Assembly: GCA_910576325.1 (NCBI GenBank)
Contig: CAJTIM010000024.1
Span: forward strand, 1,776-65,775
Length of the DNA: 64,000 nucleotides
Origin: Clostridia bacterium
GTDB taxonomy: Bacteria; Bacillota; Clostridia; Lachnospirales; Lachnospiraceae
Direction of reading: 5' to 3'
Below, in pieces: positions 15,601 to 23,554 of the stretch; positions within the stretch are counted from its first letter, which is position 1; each line of letters starts with the position of its first letter. The notes beneath the pieces are model-generated. The model did not search any database. It saw only the letters and a program-made list of their open reading frames with translations, and was not told where the DNA came from. A program made the translations under genes and the position numbers.

Positions 15601-17455
15601 CGGTGGAACGATTCAGGGGAATCAGGCAAACGGGAACGGAGGAGGCATCTATGCTTTATATGCAGACCTTAACTTTACCGGAGGCAGTATTCTGAATAAT
15701 GAAACCATTAAGTATGGAGACGGGGGCGGAATCTATGTGTCCGGAGGAAACCTCTCCATGACCAAAGGAAAGAGTGGCAGCCGGACCTTGCTCAAAGGCA
15801 ATAAAACAGTCAGTCTGGGCGGAGGAATCCTTCTCAAGGATAGGGTTCATGCAAAGATAGAGTGCGCGGATATTTTAAATAATGCGCAGACGCTAAAGAG
15901 CAATTATGCCGGAGGGGGAGGCATCCATGTGTTTAGCGGAGCTACCCTGGAAATGAAAAATTTATATATGACGGACAATTATCAATTAGGAAATTCGATG
16001 TATCGTTGTGCCTTGTATAGTTGTGACACGGGAAGTATGGCAATTTTCACGGTGGATGGCGCATTCATTGCAGATAATAATAGTGATGACTCGCCTGATA
16101 TTTTGTCCATAGAAAGAGGGAATACACACGCTTATATTTCCAGCAATGTTCTGGGTGGAGCCAATGCTAACTGGTCTGTGAGAAAAGGAGCTGGAGCGAC
16201 AGAAAACAAACTGGATTTATGGGGAATAGATAAGACTTTTTCTGTATATGGCAACCCGGAAGCAGGAGCTAAGGAAACTGCCAAAGCTATGGCCGAATCC
16301 GACGGCGTTGTAATGACCGGAAACTGGGGTTACGCCTGCGGCACGGCTATTGCCAATAATGGAACCCTGGTGGTGGGAACCGAGGAAATGTCCCTCACCG
16401 TAAACAAGGTCTGGAAAGATGTAAAAGGAAATGTGATTACGGATACCTCCAAATACGAGGAAGTGCCGGAAAACCTTAGGGTATATCTGATGAAATCCCT
16501 TAATGGAGCGGCTTCAGAGCTGGCCGCGGAATTCACGGACGCAGAGACTCAGCTTAACCGGGGAAACCGGTGGTCTCACACCTGGGAAAAACTGGGCGAC
16601 AGTGAGGCTGTGAAATGGTCCGTAGAGGAGAATAAGGACGACGCGGCCGGATTTGATATGGAGATTTCGGAGCAGCAGCTGGATACAAGCTGGCCCGATG
16701 TAGTGCAGAAGCATTATATTGTCACCATCACAAACAAAGAGAAAAGCGAGATCAATATAGCGGTAGAGAAGGAATGGATTGACCAGGATAATGCAAACAA
16801 CTGGAGACCGGAAAGCATTACCGCGGAATTGTGGCGAAATGACAATAACGAAAAGCCGTTCAAAACCGGGACGCTGAATGTTGAAAATGACTGGTTCCAT
16901 ACTTTTGAGAAGCTGCCCAAATATGACAGCGCAGGAACAAAATATACTTACACGGTAAAGGAAATTCCGGTGGAAAACTACACCGGCAAAATTTCAGAAC
17001 CGCAGAAAGGAGAAAAAGGCACTACCTATACTATTACCAATACGGCTTACGGAAAGGTACAGCTTAAGAAGACCCTGGACAGCTACAACGAAACCCTGGG
17101 AGGAGCCATGTTTGTGTTTGACGTGAAGGCAACTCTGGAGAATGAGGTTATATTTAACGATGTATTTACCACGGACTTCAAAGCGCCCGGCACGCAGACC
17201 ATTGATATCGGCAATTTTCCGGTGGGAACAGAGATTACGGTAGAGGAAGTTTACAGTGGAAGCAGCTACCAGCTGTCAGGCAGCAATAAGACGCAGGTGC
17301 TGACCATCCGGCTGAATACGGAGGAAACAGGCGTTGCTGATGTATTGGCAGAATACATCAATACCTATGACGACAAGCTCGTACCTGGCGCAGGCGTCAG
17401 AAACCATTACAAGCGTAACGACGACGGCTGGACAGGGAGCCAGGCGGTAAATTAA
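12623..17455 (+). CDS. Giant beta-helix / Cna-B surface protein
   Basis: 1610 residues. Basic N-terminus and hydrophobic signal segment (about 25-45) precede three Cys/His repeats (58-118; CEKEEHVHDESC, EEHTHTEEC, EEHSHASEC). An acidic linker (120-190), a wall-facing domain, then a long right-handed beta-helix (about 335-1250) with many GGA[LVI]Y turns (NGGALYICG, YGGAVYFDS, GGGIYVSGG) follow. Two Cna-B-like domains (about 1256-1370 LTVNKVWKD and 1378-1470 IAVEKEWIDQ) and a third related domain (about 1478-1590 VQLKKTLDSYNE) close the protein. The C-terminus, NHYKRNDDGWTGSQAVN, has no LPXTG motif or membrane anchor. AAAGGAGGTG precedes the ATG. DNA around 13700-14900 is more AT-rich, hinting at a recombined beta-helix. 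Probably an adhesin. Confidence 0.85.
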   Translation: MKDLIRKMWVKFFEERGRRERLQKTAISMVLIAAVVSATVYVAVTPVHTLEVEASLSCEKEEHVHDESCFTEQSELICGLEESAEEHTHTEECYGTTSVLTCTLEEHSHASECYDRSQSGETPEEENKEEDIPDSQPAGDNEEDGGLPEADTEGEELSEEEIEENELLEEETEVATPSDVPEATPSDVIEGDREYSVTLADGLVISMTGPADAFPEGNLTMRVEELHEGDADYEAALGLLAGETEEEVVLEQRIFDICLLDENGNEVQPVKEVKVTFSQVLNGEEQGVQIHHLDTEANVAEAIDTFVDGGDISMETGHFSYYGVTLAGSGAATIGEKSYTTLKSAVAAVKNGETIVLQQDIEEDNIKVSKSVNFTIDVNGYTWKGTKYDLLTFGTNGVGVTLTGGEKSGTLQAASGKRVVTISSKKNCTINIEKLKLLGNGSCANNGGILYSSNTSDNPGLTVAIKGCELTGGNTTTNGGALYICGVSLVAEDCIFEENTSLNGGAVFLNGSCTASFSNCRFLKNKATSSQKGGGGITLYGGNGKEVSLKIEKCEFTENTSASYGGAVYFDSAYPKKLGTLLITDTVFSKNQSIQHGGAVYIGNGETQISGSQFLENHAEGIKTSGGYGGALYVGKGSTRDYTYGVNIQHSIFKNNQAVCGGAIGIYLGSTQTLRLFDVTAEENNASKAGGAVYDWSPTLNTTVEIADCKVLDNTAGYTAGGIYAKSKTVRIIGGSIIKGNLAKGESENYSMDFPNIIGGVYLSNTSPSAFRIDKTVQIYKNETQNENKIPSGQSVEIYTYKMAITSEEPEKGDVFEGNTITDSGSKYVMEKYVTGTSTKTYFYYNTVEEPERIYLDPEGTHTHKPGDFKAATLEEAVGHAKEASAEKIYICSPVTVASEDETYLNEEGITFTRCEENRNYLFQVKSGDEVTFEKTQINGDLVEADYALVLVPKGTILNIKGDTVIKAGKNVNPGSNSLGGGGLRVSGTLNMSGGTIQGNQANGNGGGIYALYADLNFTGGSILNNETIKYGDGGGIYVSGGNLSMTKGKSGSRTLLKGNKTVSLGGGILLKDRVHAKIECADILNNAQTLKSNYAGGGGIHVFSGATLEMKNLYMTDNYQLGNSMYRCALYSCDTGSMAIFTVDGAFIADNNSDDSPDILSIERGNTHAYISSNVLGGANANWSVRKGAGATENKLDLWGIDKTFSVYGNPEAGAKETAKAMAESDGVVMTGNWGYACGTAIANNGTLVVGTEEMSLTVNKVWKDVKGNVITDTSKYEEVPENLRVYLMKSLNGAASELAAEFTDAETQLNRGNRWSHTWEKLGDSEAVKWSVEENKDDAAGFDMEISEQQLDTSWPDVVQKHYIVTITNKEKSEINIAVEKEWIDQDNANNWRPESITAELWRNDNNEKPFKTGTLNVENDWFHTFEKLPKYDSAGTKYTYTVKEIPVENYTGKISEPQKGEKGTTYTITNTAYGKVQLKKTLDSYNETLGGAMFVFDVKATLENEVIFNDVFTTDFKAPGTQTIDIGNFPVGTEITVEEVYSGSSYQLSGSNKTQVLTIRLNTEETGVADVLAEYINTYDDKLVPGAGVRNHYKRNDDGWTGSQAVN

Positions 17456-17473
17456 AAAGGGGGGACGGAAGGA

Positions 17474-17986
17474 ATGAAGAGAAAGAAATCATATGTTTCC
17501 AAAATAACACTTCTGGCAGCTCTTGCCCTGGTAATGGCGTCGGCTTGGAGCGTACGGATTTCGCTGGCATATTTTACCACCTATGCAACGGCAAAGGGCA
17601 GCCATGAGCTGGCCCTGGGGACACAGACGACCCTCCATGAGGATATAAAAGGCATGGAGAAGCATGTCCGTATAGAGAATACCGGAGGGATCGATTGCTA
17701 TGTACGCGTAAAGGTATTTGCGGGAAGTACCGTGAAGCTGTCCTTTGCCGGAGACGGATGGAAGCAGGAGGCAGACGGCTACTGGTATTATGGAAATATT
17801 GTAGCGCCGGGAGCATCTGCCAATACCATGGTGGTCAGCATTACGGGGCCGGAGGACGAGGACATGGAGACGTTTAACGTGGTGGTGGTCCAGGAGTGTA
17901 CGCCGGTACTCTATAATGAGGCTGGAGAGCCTTACGCAGACTGGGCATTGAGCCTGGATACGGCCGGAAAGGAGGCTGCACAATGA
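17474..17986 (+). CDS. TasA-like protein with SipW-dependent signal
   Basis: 170 residues. The N-terminus (ITLLAALALVMASAWSVRI, then SLAYFTTYATAKG) matches the long SipW-dependent signal in which a hydrophobic core is followed by AYFT. The mature part is a small all-beta domain (HVRIENTGGIDCYVRVKVF, GNIVAPGASANTMVVSI) like the TasA/CalY fibre subunits of Bacillus biofilms. AAGGGGGG lies upstream. A 4-base ATGA overlap with the next gene suggests coupled expression of two related subunits. Confidence 0.8.
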   Translation: MKRKKSYVSKITLLAALALVMASAWSVRISLAYFTTYATAKGSHELALGTQTTLHEDIKGMEKHVRIENTGGIDCYVRVKVFAGSTVKLSFAGDGWKQEADGYWYYGNIVAPGASANTMVVSITGPEDEDMETFNVVVVQECTPVLYNEAGEPYADWALSLDTAGKEAAQ

Positions 17987-18777
17987 AAATCCGCAGTAAA
18001 ACAAAAAAGAGCGGTTTCCCGGGGAACTTTCCGGGAGGCTCCATAACGGCCCTTTTCTTTGTAGCAGCGGCATTTTTGCTGCTGGGAAGCGCCGTAGGCA
18101 GCAGCCGGGCGGCGCTGACCTATTACAGCGAAGATTACCAGGCGAAGATTGAACTGACAGAGATAGGCGTCACACTGCTGGAAAACGGAGACGCCGTAGG
18201 CGGACAGGGAGACAGCAGCGGTCAGCTTTTGGCAGATCTTACCTCCCCGGATAACAGCCGGATACAGCCAGGCAAACCATACAGCGAAGTGCTCAGCGTG
18301 AAAAACAGCGGCTCTATTGACGAGTATGTACGGATGATTGTGTACCGCTACTGGCAGGAGGATGCGGACGGGGAAAACGGGGAGAAAAAGCGGACGGATC
18401 TGACACCTGATTTGATTAAGCTGGGACTTGAGGAAAAAAGCGGCTGGGTAGAGGATAAGAATGCCTCCACGGATGAGCGGATGGTCTTCTACTATACGAA
18501 GGTTCTCGGGGCAGGAGAAACCAGCAATGCCCTTACCGATACGCTGATGATCGATTCCGCCGTGCTGGAAAGAGTAGAGAAGCATGTTACTTCCACAGAT
18601 GCGGGCATGGTCATTTCGCTGGACTATGATTTTGACGGCGTCCGGTTTGTGCTGGAAGCGGAGGTGGACGCCGTGCAGACACATAATGCCCAGGATGCCA
18701 TTAAGAGCGCCTGGGGCGTGGATGTGACCATCGATGAAAGCGGGAATCTTAACCTGACAGGAGGGAGCGGCGTATGA
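17983..18777 (+). CDS. TasA-like exported protein, second subunit
   Basis: 264 residues. Membrane-spanning signal segment (about 19-43, GSITALFFVAAAFLLLG, cleavage probably near SRAALTYYS). The mature domain shares the SVKNSGSIDEYVRM style of the TasA-like group (LSVKNSGSIDEYVRMIVYR). It overlaps its neighbours by 4 bases on both sides. Likely a longer fibre subunit or an anchoring or tip component processed by the SipW-type peptidase at 20511. No sorting motif. Confidence 0.75.
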   Translation: MKIRSKTKKSGFPGNFPGGSITALFFVAAAFLLLGSAVGSSRAALTYYSEDYQAKIELTEIGVTLLENGDAVGGQGDSSGQLLADLTSPDNSRIQPGKPYSEVLSVKNSGSIDEYVRMIVYRYWQEDADGENGEKKRTDLTPDLIKLGLEEKSGWVEDKNASTDERMVFYYTKVLGAGETSNALTDTLMIDSAVLERVEKHVTSTDAGMVISLDYDFDGVRFVLEAEVDAVQTHNAQDAIKSAWGVDVTIDESGNLNLTGGSGV

Positions 18778-19577
18778 AAAAGAAAATCGGATGCCTTGTA
18801 ACGGCAATGCTCCTGGCGCTGGGCAGTGGGGTAACCGCCCATGCGGAGGATTATACGGGAAGCGGGGACATGGAGGTGCGCTTTGCTGGGGATAAGATGG
18901 AGAGCACATTCCAGTCGTCCCAGATTTCAGACCAGGCCCGCGCATTACAGCCTGGCGACAGCGTTACTTTCCAGATAAAGTTAAAAAACAATGGGGATAA
19001 GGCCACAGACTGGTATATGACAAACGAAGTGGTAAAAAGCCTTGAGCAGGAGGAGGATGGCGAACAGACGGCCAACGGCGGCGCCTATACGTATGTTCTG
19101 ACCTATACGGAAAGCGGAACCGGCGGGGGATCAAGAGTTCTTTACAGCAGCGAGAGCGTTGGCGGGGACAAAAGCGCCGGGGCCTTAGGCGTAGGCCTTC
19201 ATGAGGCCACCAGCAGTCTGGAGGACTATTTTTACCTGGATACTCTGGATGCAGGAAAATCCGGCATAGTCTCCCTGCAAATTGCACTGGACGGAGAGAC
19301 GCAGGGAAACGCATATCAGAAAACACTGGCACAGCTGAAGATGAATTTTGCGGTAGAGAAGGTTTCCTCGCCGGCGCCGGAGACAGAGAACAAAGGGGGA
19401 ACCACACGCAAGGTAACACAGAAAAAGGTGATTTACACAGTGGGAGCCCCGCAGACGGGAGATACCGCCAATCCGCTTTTATGGTCCGGACTTGCGCTGG
19501 CAGGCGGGTTTCTGATGCTGCTACTCGGATTTGCCGGATATCGGAAAGGGGGACAGGAGCATGAAGATGCGGAATAA
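18774..19577 (+). CDS. Wall-anchored surface protein with sortase-like signal
   Basis: 267 residues. Signal peptide (about 1-24, LVTAMLLALGSGVTAHAED), beta-rich mature domain (LQPGDSVTFQIKLKNNGDK, FYLDTLDAGKSGIVSLQI) and a classical C-terminal sorting architecture: APQTGD near residue 225, a hydrophobic segment (LLWSGLALAGGFLMLLLGFA) and a basic tail (YRKGG). The motif differs from LPXTG at its first residue. No sortase gene lies in the island, so a housekeeping sortase elsewhere would have to act. It could anchor the fibre to the wall. Confidence 0.78.
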   Translation: MKKKIGCLVTAMLLALGSGVTAHAEDYTGSGDMEVRFAGDKMESTFQSSQISDQARALQPGDSVTFQIKLKNNGDKATDWYMTNEVVKSLEQEEDGEQTANGGAYTYVLTYTESGTGGGSRVLYSSESVGGDKSAGALGVGLHEATSSLEDYFYLDTLDAGKSGIVSLQIALDGETQGNAYQKTLAQLKMNFAVEKVSSPAPETENKGGTTRKVTQKKVIYTVGAPQTGDTANPLLWSGLALAGGFLMLLLGFAGYRKGGQEHEDAE

Positions 19578-20535
19578 AATACTGGCCGGATTTCTGACAT
19601 TGTGTCTGCTTACGGCACTGAACGGCAGGGACTGCCTTGCCTCAGAGGCGCCTCCGGCCGACAGCGGAACGGATCATAATACTACCTACACCATTACACT
19701 TTATTCCGGAAAACAGGGAACCTTCACGGGAGCAGGTGATGCGGGCGGCCAGGCTGACAGCAGCGGGTCCCGGGTGGTATTAAAAGGGCTTGAGTACGGC
19801 TCCATGATTACCTTTCATCCTCAGGACATGGTTGAACTGGCCGCAGACAGCAAGTATTATGTAAAAGGGATACGTCAGAGCGGCCGGGATAACGGGGAGG
19901 CCGCGGATGTATCCAACTCTGCTCTTACCGTGACAGAGGATCGGGATTATGTGGTATTTTACGGTATTAAGGGGGAGCTGGTCTCCTATAAAGTGAATTA
20001 TCAGGATGCTTCCGGAAAGCAGCTGGCTGGCAGCAAAACCTACTATGGAAATGTGGGTGACAAACCGGTAATCGCATTTCTGTATCTGGAGGGCTATGAG
20101 CCCCAGGCATACAATTTGACAAAGACGTTGTCAGCAAATGAGGCGGAAAATATCTTTACCTTTGTCTACACGCCAGTGGAGGCTTCTTCGCCGGCCGGCG
20201 GCGCGTCAGGAGGCGAGACGGTGATTACGGAAGAGGAAACGGTGGTGATCACTCAGGACAGCGGAGTTACGGTACTGCCCGGCAACGGTGCGGATGCACA
20301 GGAGACGGCAGGAGAGCAGCAGGATATCACCGGAGAGGAGATACCGCTGGAAGGTCCGGCAGAACTTGAAGATCTGGATGATGATGAGGTTCCCATGGCC
20401 GGAAGAGACGGCATTGATTCGGATCAGGGAAGCAGGCTTATTCACGGCGCCGCAATAATCGGAATTGCCGCAGCCGCGGGCCTGGTGCTCTTAATGGTAC
20501 TTTTGAAAAAATGTATGAAAAAAGAAAAAAACTAG
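19561..20535 (+). CDS. Surface protein with MucBP-like domain and C-terminal membrane anchor
   Basis: 324 residues from ATG 19561, which follows AGGAGC and overlaps the previous gene by 17 bases. Signal peptide (about 1-28, ILAGFLTLCLLTALNG), a domain with VSYKVNYQDASGKQLAG and YGNVGDKPVIAF resembling MucBP mucin-binding repeats, an acidic linker (ELEDLDDDEVPMAG) and a C-terminal membrane segment (AAIIGIAAAAGLVLLMVLL) with a Lys-rich tail. No clear LPXTG motif. Mucin binding is an inference from domain resemblance. Confidence 0.7.
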   Translation: MKMRNKILAGFLTLCLLTALNGRDCLASEAPPADSGTDHNTTYTITLYSGKQGTFTGAGDAGGQADSSGSRVVLKGLEYGSMITFHPQDMVELAADSKYYVKGIRQSGRDNGEAADVSNSALTVTEDRDYVVFYGIKGELVSYKVNYQDASGKQLAGSKTYYGNVGDKPVIAFLYLEGYEPQAYNLTKTLSANEAENIFTFVYTPVEASSPAGGASGGETVITEEETVVITQDSGVTVLPGNGADAQETAGEQQDITGEEIPLEGPAELEDLDDDEVPMAGRDGIDSDQGSRLIHGAAIIGIAAAAGLVLLMVLLKKCMKKEKN

Positions 20536-20972
20536 AAAACGGAAAGAAAAGCGGAAAGGCCGCAGCGTACCTCCTGAAAGCCGTAAGTAAGATATGTCTG
20601 CTTCTTGCGGTGCTGGCAGGTGCGCTGTCGGCCCTGCCTCTTTTTCTGGGGTTTCAGGCGTATATCATCGTCAGCGGCAGCATGGAGCCGGCAATTGCAC
20701 AGGGCAGCGTGGTATATGCAAGATATGTGGAACCAGAGGAGATACGGGAAGGAGATATTATTGTATTTTACGGGGGGAGGAACGGCGACGCGGTCACTAC
20801 GCATCGTGTGATGGAGAACCGGACGGCGGAACGGGAATTTATAACCCGGGGAGACGCCAACGCAGACAACGACATGCTGCCAAGGCCATATGAAAGCCTT
20901 ATTGGCCGGGTGGAGCTGTCCGTGCCGTTTTTGGGGAAAGTTCTGTCCGTACTGTCCGGCCGAACGGGATAA
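20511..20972 (+). CDS. sipW: SipW-type signal peptidase I (Ser/His)
   Basis: 153 residues. Belongs to the archaeal/ER-like branch: Ser57 in VSGSMEPAI and His98 in TTHRV replace the usual Ser/Lys pair, and RGDANADND follows. An N-terminal membrane segment (about 26-50) and a short C-terminal hydrophobic stretch. In Bacillus, SipW processes TasA and TapA. Here it sits in the same operon as two TasA-like proteins, overlapping the previous gene by 25 bases, which strongly supports the functional link. Confidence 0.92.
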   Translation: MYEKRKKLENGKKSGKAAAYLLKAVSKICLLLAVLAGALSALPLFLGFQAYIIVSGSMEPAIAQGSVVYARYVEPEEIREGDIIVFYGGRNGDAVTTHRVMENRTAEREFITRGDANADNDMLPRPYESLIGRVELSVPFLGKVLSVLSGRTG

Positions 20973-20999
20973 AATCCAGTGGAATAATTCGGATAAATA

Positions 21000-21008
21000 T
21001 GTTACAAT
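21000..21008 (+). promoter_or_regulatory. Candidate extended -10 promoter of pgi
   Basis: TGTTACAAT (TG, one base, TACAAT) lies about 50 bases before the pgi start. No good -35 box, and no terminator separates it from the sipW gene, so read-through from the switch operon into pgi is possible. Confidence 0.4.
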
Positions 21009-21058
21009 ACGAGTAATATCAAGCTGAAAAGCGGAGAATATGAAGGAGGATTCGATTT

Positions 21059-22639
21059 ATGATAAGCTGGAAAAATCTGGACGCCCTGGATGCGTATCAG
21101 GAGCTTGCAAAGGCAGAGCGTGTAAACCTTGCGGAGGTTATGACCGGAGAGAGCGGAGCGGAGCGTGTGAAAAAGTACAGTGTTCCCATGGCAGGCGGTC
21201 TTACCTACAACTATGCCGCAAAGCAGGTGGATGACAAGGTACTGGCAGCGCTTGCGAAGCTGGCGGACGAAGCACAGCTTACAAAGAAGTATGAAGCTCT
21301 GTACAATGGAGAGGTGATAAACACCGGTGAGAAGCGTCTCGTGCTGCATCAGCTGACCCGCGGACAGCTGGGAGAGGCGGTCGTAGCTGACGGTGTGGAC
21401 AAGCGCGCTTTCTATACGGAGCAGCAGAGGAAGTTTTCGGAGCTGGCCGATAAGGTGCATGCAGGAGAGCTCACTAATGCCGCAGGAGAGAAGTTTACGA
21501 CCGTGGTACAGATTGGTATCGGCGGAAGTGATCTGGGCCCCCGGGCCATGTATCTGGCTCTTGAGAACTGGGCAAAGAAGAACAATACCTTTAAAATGGA
21601 GGCAAAATTTATCAGCAACGTGGATCCGGACGATGCGGCGGCTGTTCTGGAATCTATTGATGTGGCACATTCCCTCTTCGTGCTGGTGTCCAAATCCGGA
21701 ACAACGCTGGAGACTCTGACCAATGAATCCTTCGTAAAGGATGCACTTGCCAAGGCCGGTCTTGACGCTTCCAGGCATATGATTGCAGTTACCAGCGAGA
21801 CCTCGCCGCTTGCCAAGAGCGACGACTATCTGGCAGCCTTCTTTATGGACGACTATATCGGCGGCCGTTATTCCTCCACCTCGGCAGTGGGCGGAGTTGT
21901 ATTGTCCCTGGCATTCGGACCGAAGGTGTTTGAGGAATTTCTGGCCGGTGCGGCTGCGGAGGATGCACTTGCCAAAAAGGAAGATATCCTGGAGAATCCG
22001 GCTATGCTGGACGCCCTGATTGGCGTATACGAGTGCAATATAATGGGATGTACAAGTACGGCGGTGCTTCCCTATTCCCAGGCACTCAGCCGTTTCCCGG
22101 CTCATCTGCAGCAGCTGGATATGGAATCCAACGGAAAGTCCGTGAACCGCTTCGGCGAACCGGTAGACTATTCCACAGGCCCTGTCATTTTCGGTGAGCC
22201 CGGAACCAACGGACAGCACTCCTTCTATCAGCTGCTCCATCAGGGGACGAACATTGTGCCGCTCCAGTTTGTGGGCTTTAAAAACAGTCAGATGGGTGTG
22301 GATGTTGTGATTCAGGACAGCACAAGCCAGCAGAAGCTCTGCGCCAATGTGGTGGCTCAGATTGTGGCATTTGCCTGCGGCAAGGCGGATGAGAACCCCA
22401 ATAAGCGTTTTGAGGGCGGCCGTCCTTCCAGCATTATCATCGGCGATCAGCTTACGCCTGCATCTCTGGGAGCCCTTTTGTCACACTTTGAAAATAAGGT
22501 AATGTTCCAGGGCTTTATCTGGAATCTGAACAGCTTCGATCAGGAAGGCGTGCAGCTGGGCAAGGTACTGGCAAAGCGCGTGCTTGCCCACGAAACGGAC
22601 GGAGCGCTGAAGATGTACAGCGACCTTTTGGATATCTGA
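21059..22639 (+). CDS. pgi: Glucose-6-phosphate isomerase
   Basis: Interconverts glucose 6-phosphate and fructose 6-phosphate in glycolysis. 526 residues. The sugar-phosphate isomerase motif GIGGSDLGPRAMYLAL is near residue 155, the family signature DYIGGRYSSTSAVGG near 265 and the second signature FDQEGVQLGKVLAKR near 492. AAGGAGG precedes ATG 21059. It is the first housekeeping gene after the surface-protein operon and shows typical neighbourhood codon use. Confidence 0.96.
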   Translation: MISWKNLDALDAYQELAKAERVNLAEVMTGESGAERVKKYSVPMAGGLTYNYAAKQVDDKVLAALAKLADEAQLTKKYEALYNGEVINTGEKRLVLHQLTRGQLGEAVVADGVDKRAFYTEQQRKFSELADKVHAGELTNAAGEKFTTVVQIGIGGSDLGPRAMYLALENWAKKNNTFKMEAKFISNVDPDDAAAVLESIDVAHSLFVLVSKSGTTLETLTNESFVKDALAKAGLDASRHMIAVTSETSPLAKSDDYLAAFFMDDYIGGRYSSTSAVGGVVLSLAFGPKVFEEFLAGAAAEDALAKKEDILENPAMLDALIGVYECNIMGCTSTAVLPYSQALSRFPAHLQQLDMESNGKSVNRFGEPVDYSTGPVIFGEPGTNGQHSFYQLLHQGTNIVPLQFVGFKNSQMGVDVVIQDSTSQQKLCANVVAQIVAFACGKADENPNKRFEGGRPSSIIIGDQLTPASLGALLSHFENKVMFQGFIWNLNSFDQEGVQLGKVLAKRVLAHETDGALKMYSDLLDI

Positions 22640-22650
22640 AGAGGCACAAG

Positions 22651-23421
22651 ATGAATTTAAAGATTGTATTTGAGGATGCGCACCTGCTGGTTTGTTACAA
22701 GCCGGCAGGTGTTCCTGTCCAGAGCGCCCGTACGGGCACGAAGGATTGTGAAAGTATATTGAAGAACTACCTTTATGAAAAAGAACCGGAAAAAGGTACT
22801 CCGTATCTGGCTGTTATTCACCGTCTGGATCAGCCTGTGGAGGGACTTCTGGTATTTGCCAAAACAGAAACCGCGGCAGCAGGGCTGAGCCGCCAGCTTC
22901 AGGATGGGAGAATGAAAAAGAACTATCTCGCCGTTCGGGAAAAGGGGGCAAACACTGTTGAAAATGATCGGAAAAAGGGAAATGATGGTGGAAAACCTGG
23001 CAAAAATGTGGAAAAACCGGTGGATAACTGGTCGGAAAAAGTAGATTTTCTGCGAAAAAACGGAAGAGAAAACCGTTCGGAGATTGTCGGGGAGAAAACG
23101 GCAGGAGCAAAAAAGGCAGTTCTGCGTTATCGGATTTTGAAGACCAGCAAGGAGCGGGAACTCACGGAAATAAGGCTTATTACAGGGCGCCATCATCAAA
23201 TACGGGTGCAGATGGCGGGGATGGGTACACCCCTTGCAGGAGATCGGAAGTACGGCATAAAAAATAAGGATGTGGATTCTGTGGATAAGTCTTATCCGGC
23301 TCTGTGTGCATATCACCTGGAATTTGTACATCCAAAGACACAGAAAACCATGACATTTCAGATAGAGCCTGAAAATGCGGCTTTTATTCCCTTCTTTCCG
23401 CTGCCGGAGACATCCGGCTGA
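22651..23421 (+). CDS. RluA/RluD-family RNA pseudouridine synthase
   Basis: 256 residues. The catalytic motif HRLDQPVEGLLVFAKT holds the nucleophilic Asp near residue 60, and TGRHHQIRVQMAGMGTPLAGDRKYG is the expected C-terminal core. There is a low-complexity insert of about 20 residues (around 103-125, rich in Asn, Lys and Gly). The gene lacks the S4 domain of RluD. It follows pgi by 11 bases and is probably co-transcribed. Target uridine unknown. Confidence 0.9.
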   Translation: MNLKIVFEDAHLLVCYKPAGVPVQSARTGTKDCESILKNYLYEKEPEKGTPYLAVIHRLDQPVEGLLVFAKTETAAAGLSRQLQDGRMKKNYLAVREKGANTVENDRKKGNDGGKPGKNVEKPVDNWSEKVDFLRKNGRENRSEIVGEKTAGAKKAVLRYRILKTSKERELTEIRLITGRHHQIRVQMAGMGTPLAGDRKYGIKNKDVDSVDKSYPALCAYHLEFVHPKTQKTMTFQIEPENAAFIPFFPLPETSG

Positions 23422-23554
23422 TACAAAGCCGAGAAGCAGTTCATTTTCAATTTTATCTGGATGAATGTAACAGGGTAAATTTTTTCGTTTCACTTATACT
23501 ATTCTTGAAAGCAACAATGGCCGGAAGGCTGCGGCAGGAGGATGTGAAACGGGA

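Noticed and set aside
17932-18945. 337-codon minus-strand frame
   Set aside because: Antisense to two well-supported surface-protein genes with overlapping starts and signal peptides.
9593-20972. Island as an integrated conjugative element or prophage
   Set aside because: No relaxase, replication, capsid or excisionase genes and no target-site duplication at the outer borders; the recombinase sites flank only the recombinase.
21002-22240. 412-codon minus-strand frame
   Set aside because: Antisense to pgi, which is unmistakable by motif.
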